Positions 31,934-41,017 of a stretch of 64,000 bases of DNA are shown piece after piece (the stretch's first letter is position 1; each line of letters starts with the position of its first letter). The position numbers and the translations under genes were made by a program. A model generated the notes under the pieces. It searched no databases, was not told the DNA's origin, and saw only the letters and a program-made list of their open reading frames with translations. Source of the stretch: Mesorhizobium sp. M7A.F.Ca.US.006.01.1.1 (lineage in GTDB: Bacteria > Pseudomonadota > Alphaproteobacteria > Rhizobiales > Rhizobiaceae); contig NZ_RZQL01000002.1 of NCBI RefSeq assembly GCF_003997935.1, positions 33,382-97,381 of the forward strand, in the 5' to 3' direction.

Positions 31934-32902
31934 TCAGCCATCCTCCCTGGCGACCAGCAGAAAAGGTTCGCGCTCCGGCGTCGTCACCGAAAAGCCCGAG
32001 GGGCCCACCGCGCTGAAAAAGCGATGGAACATGTCGATGAAGACACGCACGAAGAGTGGCTTTGCCGAACCGTACATGTCGGCGACGATCAGCGTCGGTG
32101 GCGGCAGTTCATCGAGGATTGGTCTTCGAACGATCTCCTCGCCATCGGCGGTGGCGCGACCGATCGGCCGCATGTTGAGGACGGCCATGCCGAAGCCGGA
32201 TGCGACGGCCGAGCGCACCGTTTCGTAGGAGCGCGTGCGAAAGCGCACCTCCGGCCGTTTCGCCAGCACGTCGAACAGGGTCAGGAGATAGGTCGCCGTG
32301 TGCGGCAGGTCGAGCAGCACCAGCGGCCGTGCCGCCAGTTCCGCCAGCCAGATGCCGTCGCGCGCGGCAAGGGGATCGTCCGCATTGAGCACGGCATGCG
32401 CCGGTACCTTGCAGATGCGGGTGACGCTGTCGATACCGATTGGACCGATGTCGTAGAGAATGGCAAGATCGATCTGGCCAGCGACAAGCCGTTCCTGCAA
32501 CTGGACTTGGTCGGCCTCGACAAGGTCGATCTCGACATCGCCGACGCTGTCGAGGTAGCTGCGCAGCATCTCCGGCATGAACAGCGCGCCGAACGGCTCG
32601 AAGCAGCCGATGCGCAGGACCTTCGGCACGCGCCCGTTGAGGTCTCCGATCGACCGGTTGAACTCCGTTTCCGCCGCCAGCATGATGCGGGCGGCGGCGA
32701 CGAAGCGTTGGCCGGCCGGCGTGATGGAGACGCCGCGCGCCGGCCGCCTGTCGAAAATGCGCGCCCCCATCCCGGCCTCGGCCAGAGTGATCGCCGCGAG
32801 GATGGAGGATTGCGAGATGTAGAGCGATCTGGAGGCCGCCAGCACGCTGCCAAGGCGGGCGACTTCGCAGACATAGCGCAACTGCCGGATAGTCAGGTTC
32901 AT
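31934..32902 (-). CDS. LysR-family transcriptional regulator
   Basis: Regulator of 322 residues with the winged helix in residues 1-60 (LRYVCEVARLGSVLAASRSL, ISQSSILAAITLAEAGMGAR) and a substrate-binding domain behind it. It diverges from the amidase-transporter operon that starts at 33034, across about 130 bases, so it is the likely activator of that operon. The inducer is probably the transported compound or an early product. Confidence 0.9.
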   Translation of the reverse strand: MNLTIRQLRYVCEVARLGSVLAASRSLYISQSSILAAITLAEAGMGARIFDRRPARGVSITPAGQRFVAAARIMLAAETEFNRSIGDLNGRVPKVLRIGCFEPFGALFMPEMLRSYLDSVGDVEIDLVEADQVQLQERLVAGQIDLAILYDIGPIGIDSVTRICKVPAHAVLNADDPLAARDGIWLAELAARPLVLLDLPHTATYLLTLFDVLAKRPEVRFRTRSYETVRSAVASGFGMAVLNMRPIGRATADGEEIVRRPILDELPPPTLIVADMYGSAKPLFVRVFIDMFHRFFSAVGPSGFSVTTPEREPFLLVAREDG

Positions 32903-33033
32903 GGCTCTTTGTTACATTAAATAGCGAATATTCCCCACAACAATACATTTTATGGTGATGAAGAAACCCGCCAGATTGGCAGGGCTGACAAGGCTGCCGG
33001 AAGAGCGGCCATGGAGTGAGGGGTTCGAACTGC

Positions 33034-34467
33034 ATGCCGAATGGGCTGTCTCCCATTGCCGACGCCGATGAGCTGTGCCGCCTGGGTGCCGCAGAGCTTA
33101 ACGCTGCCTACGGCGCTGGATCGCTGTCGCCCGTCGAGGTGACGCTGGCGGCTGTGGCTCGCGCCGAAGCGATCAATCCGCTTTTCAACGCCTTCACCTC
33201 GATCGACCGCAAGGGTGCGATCGAGGCCGCAGGTGCTTCCGAGAAACGCTGGCGGGCAGGCGAGCCGCTGTCGGCGGCCGACGGCATACCGACGACGCTG
33301 AAGGACATCGTCTGGGTCGACGGCTGGAGCGTGCGTTACGGCAGCAGGACGACGACTCCCGCCGCCTATGACCAGGATGCTCCCGCCGTTGCCCTGCTGC
33401 GCAGAGCGGGCGCCGTCTTCATCGGGCAGACGACGACGCCCGAATTCGGCTGGAAGGCGATTACCGACAGCGGCCTCTGCGGCATCACGCGCAATCCCTG
33501 GAATGCGCAAAAGACCCCCGGCGGTTCCTCCGGCGGAGCGGCGGTGGCCGCCGCCACCGGCGCCGGCGTCTTCCATCTCGGTACCGATGGCGGCGGCTCG
33601 ATCCGCATTCCGGCCTCGTTCACCGGCATCGCCGGATTGAAGCCGACCTTCGGCCGCGTGCCGGCCTATCCGTCCAGCGCGTTCGGAACCGTCGCCCATA
33701 TCGGACCGATGGCGCGGACAGCACTCGATCTTTCCGTCATGGCCGACGCCATGTCCGGCCGCGATATCAGCGACTGGCAGCAAGGCGTGGGAACGCTGGT
33801 GCCGCTTGGCCGGATCGAAGAAATTTTGCGGGGCGCTCGGATCGGCTACTGGTCGAAGCCGCCTTCAGGAGTCCTGGATTCCGGGATCGCCGCCGCCGTC
33901 TCCCACGCCTTGACGTATTTCGATGCCTTCGGCGCAACGGTCGAGCCGATTGATCTTCCCGGTGGCGATCTCCTCGATCTTTTCCAGCATCATTGGTTCA
34001 CCGGCGCCGCTGCGCGGCTGGCGCTGGTTCCGCCGAGCGAACGGGCGGGCATCGATCCGGGTTTCCTGGAGATCGCGCAGGCTGGGGCGGCGTTCAACGT
34101 CCAGACGCTCGTCGCCGCGCAGCTGGAGCGCGCCGAATTCGGCGCCGCCATGGACCGGCTGCTGGACGACTATGATTTCATCGTTTCGCCGGGGACATCG
34201 ATTCCAGCCTTCGACGTTGGCCTTGAAGTGCCCCCGGGCAGCGGCCTTTCGCGATGGATCGAATGGGCGGCGTTCAGCTACCCGATCAATCTCAGCCAGC
34301 AACCGGCCTGCGTCATCCCTTGCGGCATGACCGAGGCGGGCCTGCCCGTCGGCTTCCAGATCATCGGCGCGCGCGGCGACGATGCACGCGTGCTTTCGGC
34401 GGCAGCCGACCTGGAAGCCGCTTTCGTGCCCATGACCCACGCGTTTCGCCAGAAAGATCTGGTGTGA
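33034..34467 (+). CDS. Amidase, amidase-signature family
   Basis: Amide hydrolase of 477 residues. The Ser-cisSer-Lys triad is visible as Lys90 (TTLKDIVW), Ser165 (TPGGSSGGAA) and Ser189 (DGGGSIRIPASF). I choose the ATG at 33034 over the GTG at 33016; GAGGGG lies upstream. It is the first gene of an operon with a branched-chain-type importer, a GMC oxidoreductase and a deacetylase-fold enzyme. The order suggests that an imported amide is cleaved in the cytoplasm and its alcohol part oxidised. Confidence 0.9.
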   Translation: MPNGLSPIADADELCRLGAAELNAAYGAGSLSPVEVTLAAVARAEAINPLFNAFTSIDRKGAIEAAGASEKRWRAGEPLSAADGIPTTLKDIVWVDGWSVRYGSRTTTPAAYDQDAPAVALLRRAGAVFIGQTTTPEFGWKAITDSGLCGITRNPWNAQKTPGGSSGGAAVAAATGAGVFHLGTDGGGSIRIPASFTGIAGLKPTFGRVPAYPSSAFGTVAHIGPMARTALDLSVMADAMSGRDISDWQQGVGTLVPLGRIEEILRGARIGYWSKPPSGVLDSGIAAAVSHALTYFDAFGATVEPIDLPGGDLLDLFQHHWFTGAAARLALVPPSERAGIDPGFLEIAQAGAAFNVQTLVAAQLERAEFGAAMDRLLDDYDFIVSPGTSIPAFDVGLEVPPGSGLSRWIEWAAFSYPINLSQQPACVIPCGMTEAGLPVGFQIIGARGDDARVLSAAADLEAAFVPMTHAFRQKDLV

Positions 34468-34521
34468 AAGATTTCGCATGAAGAAAAGACTCTAACCAAC
34501 GCCAAAAAAGGGGAACTTGCC

Positions 34522-35820
34522 ATGATGAACAGACGTGCAATGCTGCAGGGCGTGGTCGGCGCGGGTGCGGCCGGTGCCGCGCTTCTTGCCGACATGAACA
34601 CTGCGGCGATCGCCCAGGACGCCAAGCCCATTCCGGTCGGCTCGGCCCTGCCGATGTCCGGCATTGCCGCCGCCGACGGCATCGAGTTCAAGAACGGTCT
34701 CGAACTTGCCGCCGAGGAGATCAATGCGGCGGGCGGCATTCTCGGCCGGCCTGTCGAGATCCACATCGAAGACACCAAGGAAATGGGCGCCGACCTCGTC
34801 AGCCAGTCGATGCAGCGCCTGATCGACCGCTTCGAGGCGCCGGTCATCATCAATGGCTACAATCTCGGCACCAACATGATCGAGATGGACGTCGCCGCCG
34901 ACAACGACGTCATCATGATGCACTACAACACGCTGATTTCGCACAATGAGAAGTTCAAGACCGACCCTGCCCGCTACTACAGCTCCTTCCAGGGCGATCC
35001 GCCGGAGTTCTGGTATGGACCGGGCTGCCTGAACTTCCTCAAGATGCTTGCCGCGGACGGCAAATGGAAGGCGCCCAACAAGAAGATCGCCATCATCCCG
35101 TCGGCCAACGAATATTCGATCGTCATCGCCAACGCGATCCGCGACAAGGCCGCCGAATACGGCTTCGAGGTTAGCCTGTTCGAGACCGTTCCGTTCCCGA
35201 CCAACCAATGGGGACCGACGCTGGCGAAACTTCGCCAGGACCCGCCGGCAGCGATCCTGGTCACGCACTTCCTGCCGCAGGACCTGGCGCAGTTCATGGT
35301 CCAGTTCCTCGCCGAGCCGATCAACAGCCTGATCTACATGCAATACGGACCATCGCTGCCGGCTTTCCGCGAGATCGGCGGCGAGGCGATCAACGGCGTC
35401 GTCTATTCCACGGTGATCGGCTGCCTGCCGGACGATTTCTCCAAGCCGTTCCGCGAGAGCTACCGGGCCAAATTCGGTCCGAACTCGGCCTACATCACGG
35501 GATCGCAGACCTATGACGGCCTGTGGATGTGGGCGCTTGCCGCAGCAGTCGCCGGTGGTCCAGGCGAACCGATGAACAAGGCGCAGACCACCAATGTGGC
35601 CAATGCAATGAAGCGCCTGGTCTATCGCGGGGTCAACGGCACCTACCGGGCCGATCCGGCCGGCCAATCGGCCTTCTGCTATCCGACGCAGGTGGCCGAT
35701 CCGTCGCTTGGCATGCCGCACCAGTTCCTGCAGCATCAGGATTACAAGACCGATCCGAAGCTGATCGCGCCGGCGCTCTATGCCACGGACAGCTTCATCC
35801 TGCCGCCATGGATCAAGTGA
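34522..35820 (+). CDS. ABC transporter substrate-binding protein, branched-chain amino acid/amide type
   Basis: Periplasmic binding protein of 432 residues, Peripla_BP_6 family. The N-terminus MMNRRAMLQGVVGAGAAGAA carries a twin-arginine-like motif (NRRAMLQ), so export by the Tat system is possible. The mature part begins PIPVGSALPMSGIAAADGIE, and GLELAAEEINAAGGILGRPV is the family hallmark. The size is nearer to the amide/urea-binding group (FmdD, UrtA, about 400 or more) than to LivK (about 370). It feeds the Liv-type permeases and ATPases encoded next. Confidence 0.92.
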   Translation: MMNRRAMLQGVVGAGAAGAALLADMNTAAIAQDAKPIPVGSALPMSGIAAADGIEFKNGLELAAEEINAAGGILGRPVEIHIEDTKEMGADLVSQSMQRLIDRFEAPVIINGYNLGTNMIEMDVAADNDVIMMHYNTLISHNEKFKTDPARYYSSFQGDPPEFWYGPGCLNFLKMLAADGKWKAPNKKIAIIPSANEYSIVIANAIRDKAAEYGFEVSLFETVPFPTNQWGPTLAKLRQDPPAAILVTHFLPQDLAQFMVQFLAEPINSLIYMQYGPSLPAFREIGGEAINGVVYSTVIGCLPDDFSKPFRESYRAKFGPNSAYITGSQTYDGLWMWALAAAVAGGPGEPMNKAQTTNVANAMKRLVYRGVNGTYRADPAGQSAFCYPTQVADPSLGMPHQFLQHQDYKTDPKLIAPALYATDSFILPPWIK

Positions 35821-35890
35821 CCGGACGCGGAAATGAAACCAACGACACCGGCCGGGCCCTTTGCCCGACCGGCTCCATTGGGTGAGAAAT

Positions 35891-36715
35891 ATGACTGAGG
35901 CCGCCGGTCCGATGCTGGTTTGTGACACTGTGGTCAAACGGTTCGGCTCGCTGGCCGCCGTCGACGGCGTGTCGATGGTGGTCAATGCGGGCGAGATCGT
36001 CGGCATTGGTGGGCCAAACGGCGCGGGCAAGACGACCTTCTTCGACGTGGTGACGGGGATCACGCCGACCAGTGGCGGCCGGGTGCATTTCGGCGACACC
36101 GACATTTCGGCGCTTCCGGCCGACCGCATCTGCCAACTCGGCATCGCCCGCACCTTCCAGCTCAATGCCGCCTTCGACAGCTTGACCGTTCGCGAAAACA
36201 TCCAGATCGCCGCCTATTTCGGCCGGCAGCGGCGAAGGCTGGCCGGCTTCCGCCTCGGCGAGGATGTCCGGCAGGCAACGATCGAAGCGCTGGACTTCGT
36301 CGGGCTTGCGGCCAAGGCCGACGAGACCGTGGCGCGGCTGCCGGTGCTCGACCGCAAGCTGCTGATGATTGCCGGCGCCATCGCCACCCGGCCGAAAATG
36401 CTCTTCCTCGACGAGCCGGTGGGCGGGCTCAACGTCGCCGAGATCGACCAGATCATGGCGATGGTGCTGAAACTGCGCGACCAGGGACTGACCATCGTCC
36501 TGATCGAGCACGTCATGCGCTTTCTCCTGGCGCTCTCCAGCCGTGTGATCATCATGCACCATGGCAAGGTGATATTCGAAGGCCGGCCCGACAAGGTCGC
36601 CGAGGACCAGACCGTCGTCGAAACCTATCTCGGCCAGGGCACGCAGAAACGGCTGAAGAAATTCTTCGACGAGCAAGCCGCCGCGACGAATCCGGCGGTG
36701 GGGGGGACGCCATGA
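35891..36715 (+). CDS. ABC transporter ATPase, LivG type
   Basis: ATP-binding subunit of 274 residues with Walker A GPNGAGKTTF, Q-loop TFQLNAAF, Walker B MLFLDEPVGGLN and H-loop LIEHVM. The signature region (VARLPVLDRKLLMIAGAIAT) deviates from LSGGQ: this helix lacks the usual LSGG sequence, as if changed to LPVLDRK. The ATG at 35891 is preferred over 35861. The stop overlaps the next start by four bases. The altered signature is worth checking, as one intact composite site in the LivF partner may suffice. Confidence 0.9.
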   Translation: MTEAAGPMLVCDTVVKRFGSLAAVDGVSMVVNAGEIVGIGGPNGAGKTTFFDVVTGITPTSGGRVHFGDTDISALPADRICQLGIARTFQLNAAFDSLTVRENIQIAAYFGRQRRRLAGFRLGEDVRQATIEALDFVGLAAKADETVARLPVLDRKLLMIAGAIATRPKMLFLDEPVGGLNVAEIDQIMAMVLKLRDQGLTIVLIEHVMRFLLALSSRVIIMHHGKVIFEGRPDKVAEDQTVVETYLGQGTQKRLKKFFDEQAAATNPAVGGTP

Positions 36716-37437
36716 CGGCAGCCGCAAAACCACCTGTCCTGCAACTCGACGGCATCGTCTGCGGCTATGACGGGCTCGACGTGCTCAAGGGCATTTCGCT
36801 GACCGTTCATGCCGGTGAATTCGTCACCGTCGTCGGCCCGAACGGCCATGGCAAGTCGACATTGCTCAAGACCATTTCCGGCCTGGTGCCGCTGCGCGGC
36901 GGTCAGATCAGCATCGACGGCCGGCGCTTGTCCGGCAAGCCGCATGAGACGGCGATGCTGGGAGTCGCCCACGTGCCGCAGGGCGATATGCTGTTCGCGC
37001 AGATGAGCGTGCTCGAAAACCTTTTGATGGGCGGCTATCTCGCGCCGGACAAGGCCGAGATCGCGCGTCGGCTGGAAGAGGTCTACGCGCTTCTGCCGAA
37101 GCTTGCCGACCGTCGCGACCAGATCGCCTCGAGCCTGTCGGGCGGCGAACGGCGCATGGTCGGCATCGGCCGCGGCCTGATGATGGGCGGGCGCATCCTT
37201 TTGATCGACGAGCCGTCGCTTGGCCTCGCGCCACTGATCATCGATCAGGTCTACGGCGTCATTTCGCAACTGAGCAAGGCTGGACGCACGATCCTGCTGG
37301 TGGAGGAGAACCCGGCCCGGGTCGAGGATCTCGCCGACGGCCTGCATCTGCTCGACGACGGCGCCATCGTCTGGTCGGGCAAGCCCGCCGAACTGATGGC
37401 GCGCGACGAACTCCTCGCAACCTATCTCGGAGGCTGA
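36712..37437 (+). CDS. ABC transporter ATPase, LivF type
   Basis: ATP-binding subunit of 241 residues with Walker A GPNGHGKST, Q-loop VPQGDMLF, signature LSGGERRMVGIGRGLM and Walker B LLIDEPSLGLAP. The H-loop position reads LVEENPAR with no histidine, which is usual for LivF proteins. It is translationally coupled to the LivG-type gene by ATGA and ends 4 bases before the permease. Confidence 0.92.
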   Translation: MTAAAKPPVLQLDGIVCGYDGLDVLKGISLTVHAGEFVTVVGPNGHGKSTLLKTISGLVPLRGGQISIDGRRLSGKPHETAMLGVAHVPQGDMLFAQMSVLENLLMGGYLAPDKAEIARRLEEVYALLPKLADRRDQIASSLSGGERRMVGIGRGLMMGGRILLIDEPSLGLAPLIIDQVYGVISQLSKAGRTILLVEENPARVEDLADGLHLLDDGAIVWSGKPAELMARDELLATYLGG

Positions 37438-37441
37438 CGCC

Positions 37442-38329
37442 ATGACCGACGTTCTCATGGCCATTCTCGTCGCCGGCTTCACCTCGGGCGCGCTCTATGC
37501 GCTGGCGACGGTCGGGCTGTCGCTGGTCTGGGGTTCGATGGGCATGCTCAACATGGCCCATGCGGCGATGCTGACGCTTGGCGGCTACGTCGCCTTTACG
37601 GTGATCACCTCGCTCGGCCTGCCGGTCGCGGTCGGTTTCGCCGGTGCCATCGTCGCGGGCGCTTTGGCCGGCGCCATCCTCTATTTCGCGATCGTTCGCA
37701 ATCTCCTGCAGAACGACAAATCGACATTCGAAGCCAACGTCATGATCGCCACGGTCGGCATCGGCATCGCCCTCGAGAATGCCATCCTCCTGACCTATGG
37801 CGGGCAGCCGCTGAAGCAGCCGGTTTCGATCGCCGGTGCCTTACGCCTGGGGCCGCTGACGCTGCCCTGGCAGAACCTTCTGATCATCGCGGTGGTGGTC
37901 GTCATGATGGTGGTCGTCTCGGCGGCGCTCGGCCGCACGCGGATGGGCCGTGCGATCCGGGCGACGGCGCAGAACCGCGACGCGGCGCAGCTCATGGGCG
38001 TCGCCGTCAACCGCGTCTACCTGCAGGTGCTGATGCTGTCGGGCGCGCTCGCCGGCATCTGCGGCGTCATGGTCTCGTCGATGACGCAATTGTCGCCGCC
38101 ACTCGGCAACGACCCGATGCTGAAGGCCTTCATCATGTGCGTGGTCGCCGGTCTCGGCAATCTGCCGGGCGCCATTGCAGCAGCACTTGGGCTGGCGTTG
38201 CTCGAATCCTTCGTCCAGTACGCCTTGGGCGCCAGGTGGGGCTTTCCATCGCTGCTGTTCGTCGTCATTGCCGTGCTGATCTGGCGGCCGTCCGGCCTTT
38301 TCGGCCACGCCGAAATCCGGCGCATGTGA
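37442..38329 (+). CDS. ABC transporter permease, LivH type
   Basis: Inner-membrane protein of 295 residues with eight or so hydrophobic segments. The N-terminal pattern (FTSGALYALATVGLSLVWGS, GMLNMAHAAM) and the loop with TAQNRDAAQLMGVAVNRVY are typical LivH features. It pairs with the LivM-type permease that follows. Confidence 0.92.
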   Translation: MTDVLMAILVAGFTSGALYALATVGLSLVWGSMGMLNMAHAAMLTLGGYVAFTVITSLGLPVAVGFAGAIVAGALAGAILYFAIVRNLLQNDKSTFEANVMIATVGIGIALENAILLTYGGQPLKQPVSIAGALRLGPLTLPWQNLLIIAVVVVMMVVVSAALGRTRMGRAIRATAQNRDAAQLMGVAVNRVYLQVLMLSGALAGICGVMVSSMTQLSPPLGNDPMLKAFIMCVVAGLGNLPGAIAAALGLALLESFVQYALGARWGFPSLLFVVIAVLIWRPSGLFGHAEIRRM

Positions 38330-38337
38330 GGGTCATC

Positions 38338-39423
38338 ATGACAGAGACACGTCCCCTGCCCCGTTCCTCCATGTCCCGCTCGGCCAGGACTGATCTTGCC
38401 ATCAGCCTGATGCTGATCGCGGCGGCGATCGCGCTGCCGTTCCTGGTCGACAGCCGCTACATCCTTGGCCAGATCGTGCTGGCGCTGTTCTATGCGACGA
38501 TCGCCTCGCAGTGGAACCTCCTGTTCGGCTTCTCGGGCATCTTCTCGCTGGCGCAAATGGCGATCTTTGCCTTCGGCGGCTATGCGACGGCGATGCTCTG
38601 CTTCTATTTCGGCTGGAACGTCTGGGCAGCACTTGTGCCTGGCGCGCTGGGCGCCGTGTTGTTCTCGCTGATCGTCGGCCTCGCCTGCCTTCGCTTGACC
38701 GGCGTCTATGTGGCGCTGCTGACGCTGGCGATCGCCCAGACGATGTATCTGCTGATCGTCACCGACACCGAATGTTTCGTCATGGTCGGCTCCGTCTGCC
38801 GCCAGTTCACCGGCGGCGCCGTCGGCTTTGCCCGCTTCGGCGACCTCGGCACCAGGGCCTTGCTCCGGGCGCAGTGGCTGGTCGGCAATTACGCCATCAG
38901 CGCGGTGCTGTTCGCGCTCACCATGGTCTTCACCTACGCGATCGTCAAAAGCCCGATCGGCCTTGCCTTCCGGGCGCTGAAGGACAATCCGGGCTATGCG
39001 GTGGCCCGCGGCGTCAATCGCTTCCAGGCGCAGCTTCTGGTGTTCGGCATCTCCGCCTTCTTCACCGGGCTGGCCGGCGGTTTCTATGCCGCGCATTTCC
39101 AGGCGATCGGCCCCGGTGTGCTGTCGATGTCGCAACTCATGTTCATCATCGCCATCGTCGTGGTCGGCGGCGTCGGCACGTTCTGGGGACCGCTGGTCGG
39201 AACGGTGGTGCTGGTGCTGGCCGACGAATTGATGCGAGAGAGCGGCGAGTTCCGCACGCTCGGGCTCGGCCTGATCATCGCCCTGTCGGTGGTGCTGATG
39301 CCCAAGGGGCTGGTCGGCCGTTTTGGCGATCTCGTCGACTGGCTCGCGCGCCGTCGCGCCAGCCCAGACAGCAAGCCAGCAGTAACCAACATTGTGCAAA
39401 GCCCGACCCCGGCCGGAAAGTGA
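38338..39423 (+). CDS. ABC transporter permease, LivM type
   Basis: Inner-membrane protein of 361 residues with about ten hydrophobic segments. The family pattern QWNLLFGFSGIFSLAQMAIF, the loop FRALKDNPGYAVARGVNRFQ and the GTFWGPLVGT motif are present. The frame is open upstream to 38137 inside the LivH-type gene, but the ATG at 38338, 8 bases after that stop, is the natural start. Confidence 0.92.
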   Translation: MTETRPLPRSSMSRSARTDLAISLMLIAAAIALPFLVDSRYILGQIVLALFYATIASQWNLLFGFSGIFSLAQMAIFAFGGYATAMLCFYFGWNVWAALVPGALGAVLFSLIVGLACLRLTGVYVALLTLAIAQTMYLLIVTDTECFVMVGSVCRQFTGGAVGFARFGDLGTRALLRAQWLVGNYAISAVLFALTMVFTYAIVKSPIGLAFRALKDNPGYAVARGVNRFQAQLLVFGISAFFTGLAGGFYAAHFQAIGPGVLSMSQLMFIIAIVVVGGVGTFWGPLVGTVVLVLADELMRESGEFRTLGLGLIIALSVVLMPKGLVGRFGDLVDWLARRRASPDSKPAVTNIVQSPTPAGK

Positions 39424-39433
39424 GAGACTGACG

Positions 39434-41017
39434 ATGTTCGATACGATCATAGTGGGCGCCGGCTCGGCCGGCTGCGTGCTGGCAAACCGGCTCAGCGCCG
39501 ATCCAGCCCGCAAGGTGCTGCTGCTGGAGGCCGGGCGCGAGGCGCCGCTCGCCTCGGACGTGCCGTCGGACTGGCCGACCATGTTCAACACGGAAGTCGA
39601 CTGGGGTTACTACACCGAGCCGCAGGCCGGCTGCCGCGGCAGGCGGGTGTTCTGGCCGCGCGGCAAGATGATCGGCGGCTCCGGCGCGCTGAACGCCATG
39701 ATCTATATTCGCGGCCTGCCGTCCGACTATGATGGCTGGGCGACGATGGGCTGCCCCGGCTGGGCGTGGGCTGACGTGCTGCCGGTGTTCAAGGCCAGTG
39801 AAAGCAATGCCGAACTCGGCAACGACCCGCTGCACGGCGCCGACGGGCCGCTGCATATCGGCAATGTCGGACATGTCGATCCCAACGAGCTTGCCTGGAT
39901 CGAGGCCTGCAAGGCCGCAGGTTACAAGCAGAACCGCGATTTCAACGGCGTCGAGCAGGAAGGCGTCGGCTTGTTCCAGTTCACCATCAAGAATGGCGAA
40001 CGCTGGGGCACCGGCAAGGCCTATCTGCGCCCGGCGCGAGAACGACCCAACCTGACCGTGAAAACCGGTGTGCTGGCGACGGGCCTGATCGTCGAGAAGG
40101 GCCGGGTCAAGGGCATCCGCTATCTCGTCAATGGCGAACCTGAGACCGCTTTCGCCGACAGCGAGGTGGTGCTGTCCTCGGGCTCGATCGGCAGTTGCCA
40201 GTTGATGCTGCTTTCGGGTATCGGGCCGGCCAACGAACTCGCCCAGGTCGGCGTTGCTCCCGTGCACGACCTGCCGGGCGTGGGCAAGGATCTGCAGGAC
40301 CACATCAACATTCCGATCACCTTTTATACCAAGGACAAGATCGGCGTCGGCGCCTGGACCGACGAGACGCTGCAGCGCGACTTCGCGGAATGGCAGACAT
40401 CGCGCAGCGGCCCGCGTTCCTCACCCTGGGTGGCGGCGGGCGGCTTCGTCAAGAGCCGGCCCGATACCGAGCCGGACCTGCAGCTTTACGGCGCCATCAG
40501 CCCGCATCGCGATTATGTTCGGTTCCTCTCCTCCCGACCCGGCATCACGCTGCACACCACGCTGCAGCGACCAGACAGCCGCGGCGAGATACGCCTGCGC
40601 TCGGCCAATCCGATCGAATATCCGGCGATCGACCCACGTTACTTCATCAGCGACGAGGATGGCTCGGACATCGCCACGCTGGTCGAAGGCATCCGCATCA
40701 GCCGGCGCATCGCGGCGCAGTCGCCGCTTGCCGAAATGCTCGTCGGCGAAATCACGCCGAGCGCCGAATGCGAGAGCGACGCCGAGATCGCCGACTACAT
40801 ACGCGGCCACTGCACGACGCTTTATCACCCGACCAGCACCTGCCGCATGGGTTCAGATGCGATGGCCGTCGTCGACCCCACGTCGATGAAGGTTCATGGG
40901 CTGGACGGGCTTTGCATCGCCGACGCCTCGGTCTTTCCGAAAATGGTGTCGGGCAACACCAACGCGCCGACGATCATGATCGCTGAACGCGCCGCGTCAA
41001 TGATCCTGGCGGGATGA
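39434..41017 (+). CDS. GMC-family oxidoreductase (choline dehydrogenase-like)
   Basis: FAD enzyme of 527 residues and complete. FAD binding is by TIIVGAGSAGCVLANRL, and the signature GKMIGGSGALNAMIYIRG lies near residue 80. SSGSIGSCQLMLLSGIGP is near 250. The catalytic His sits in LYHPTSTCRMG near 470, and the second pair member in SGNTNAPTIM near 510. It would oxidise a primary alcohol to the aldehyde, reducing FAD and the electron transport chain. The last bases overlap the next start. Confidence 0.93.
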   Translation: MFDTIIVGAGSAGCVLANRLSADPARKVLLLEAGREAPLASDVPSDWPTMFNTEVDWGYYTEPQAGCRGRRVFWPRGKMIGGSGALNAMIYIRGLPSDYDGWATMGCPGWAWADVLPVFKASESNAELGNDPLHGADGPLHIGNVGHVDPNELAWIEACKAAGYKQNRDFNGVEQEGVGLFQFTIKNGERWGTGKAYLRPARERPNLTVKTGVLATGLIVEKGRVKGIRYLVNGEPETAFADSEVVLSSGSIGSCQLMLLSGIGPANELAQVGVAPVHDLPGVGKDLQDHINIPITFYTKDKIGVGAWTDETLQRDFAEWQTSRSGPRSSPWVAAGGFVKSRPDTEPDLQLYGAISPHRDYVRFLSSRPGITLHTTLQRPDSRGEIRLRSANPIEYPAIDPRYFISDEDGSDIATLVEGIRISRRIAAQSPLAEMLVGEITPSAECESDAEIADYIRGHCTTLYHPTSTCRMGSDAMAVVDPTSMKVHGLDGLCIADASVFPKMVSGNTNAPTIMIAERAASMILAG

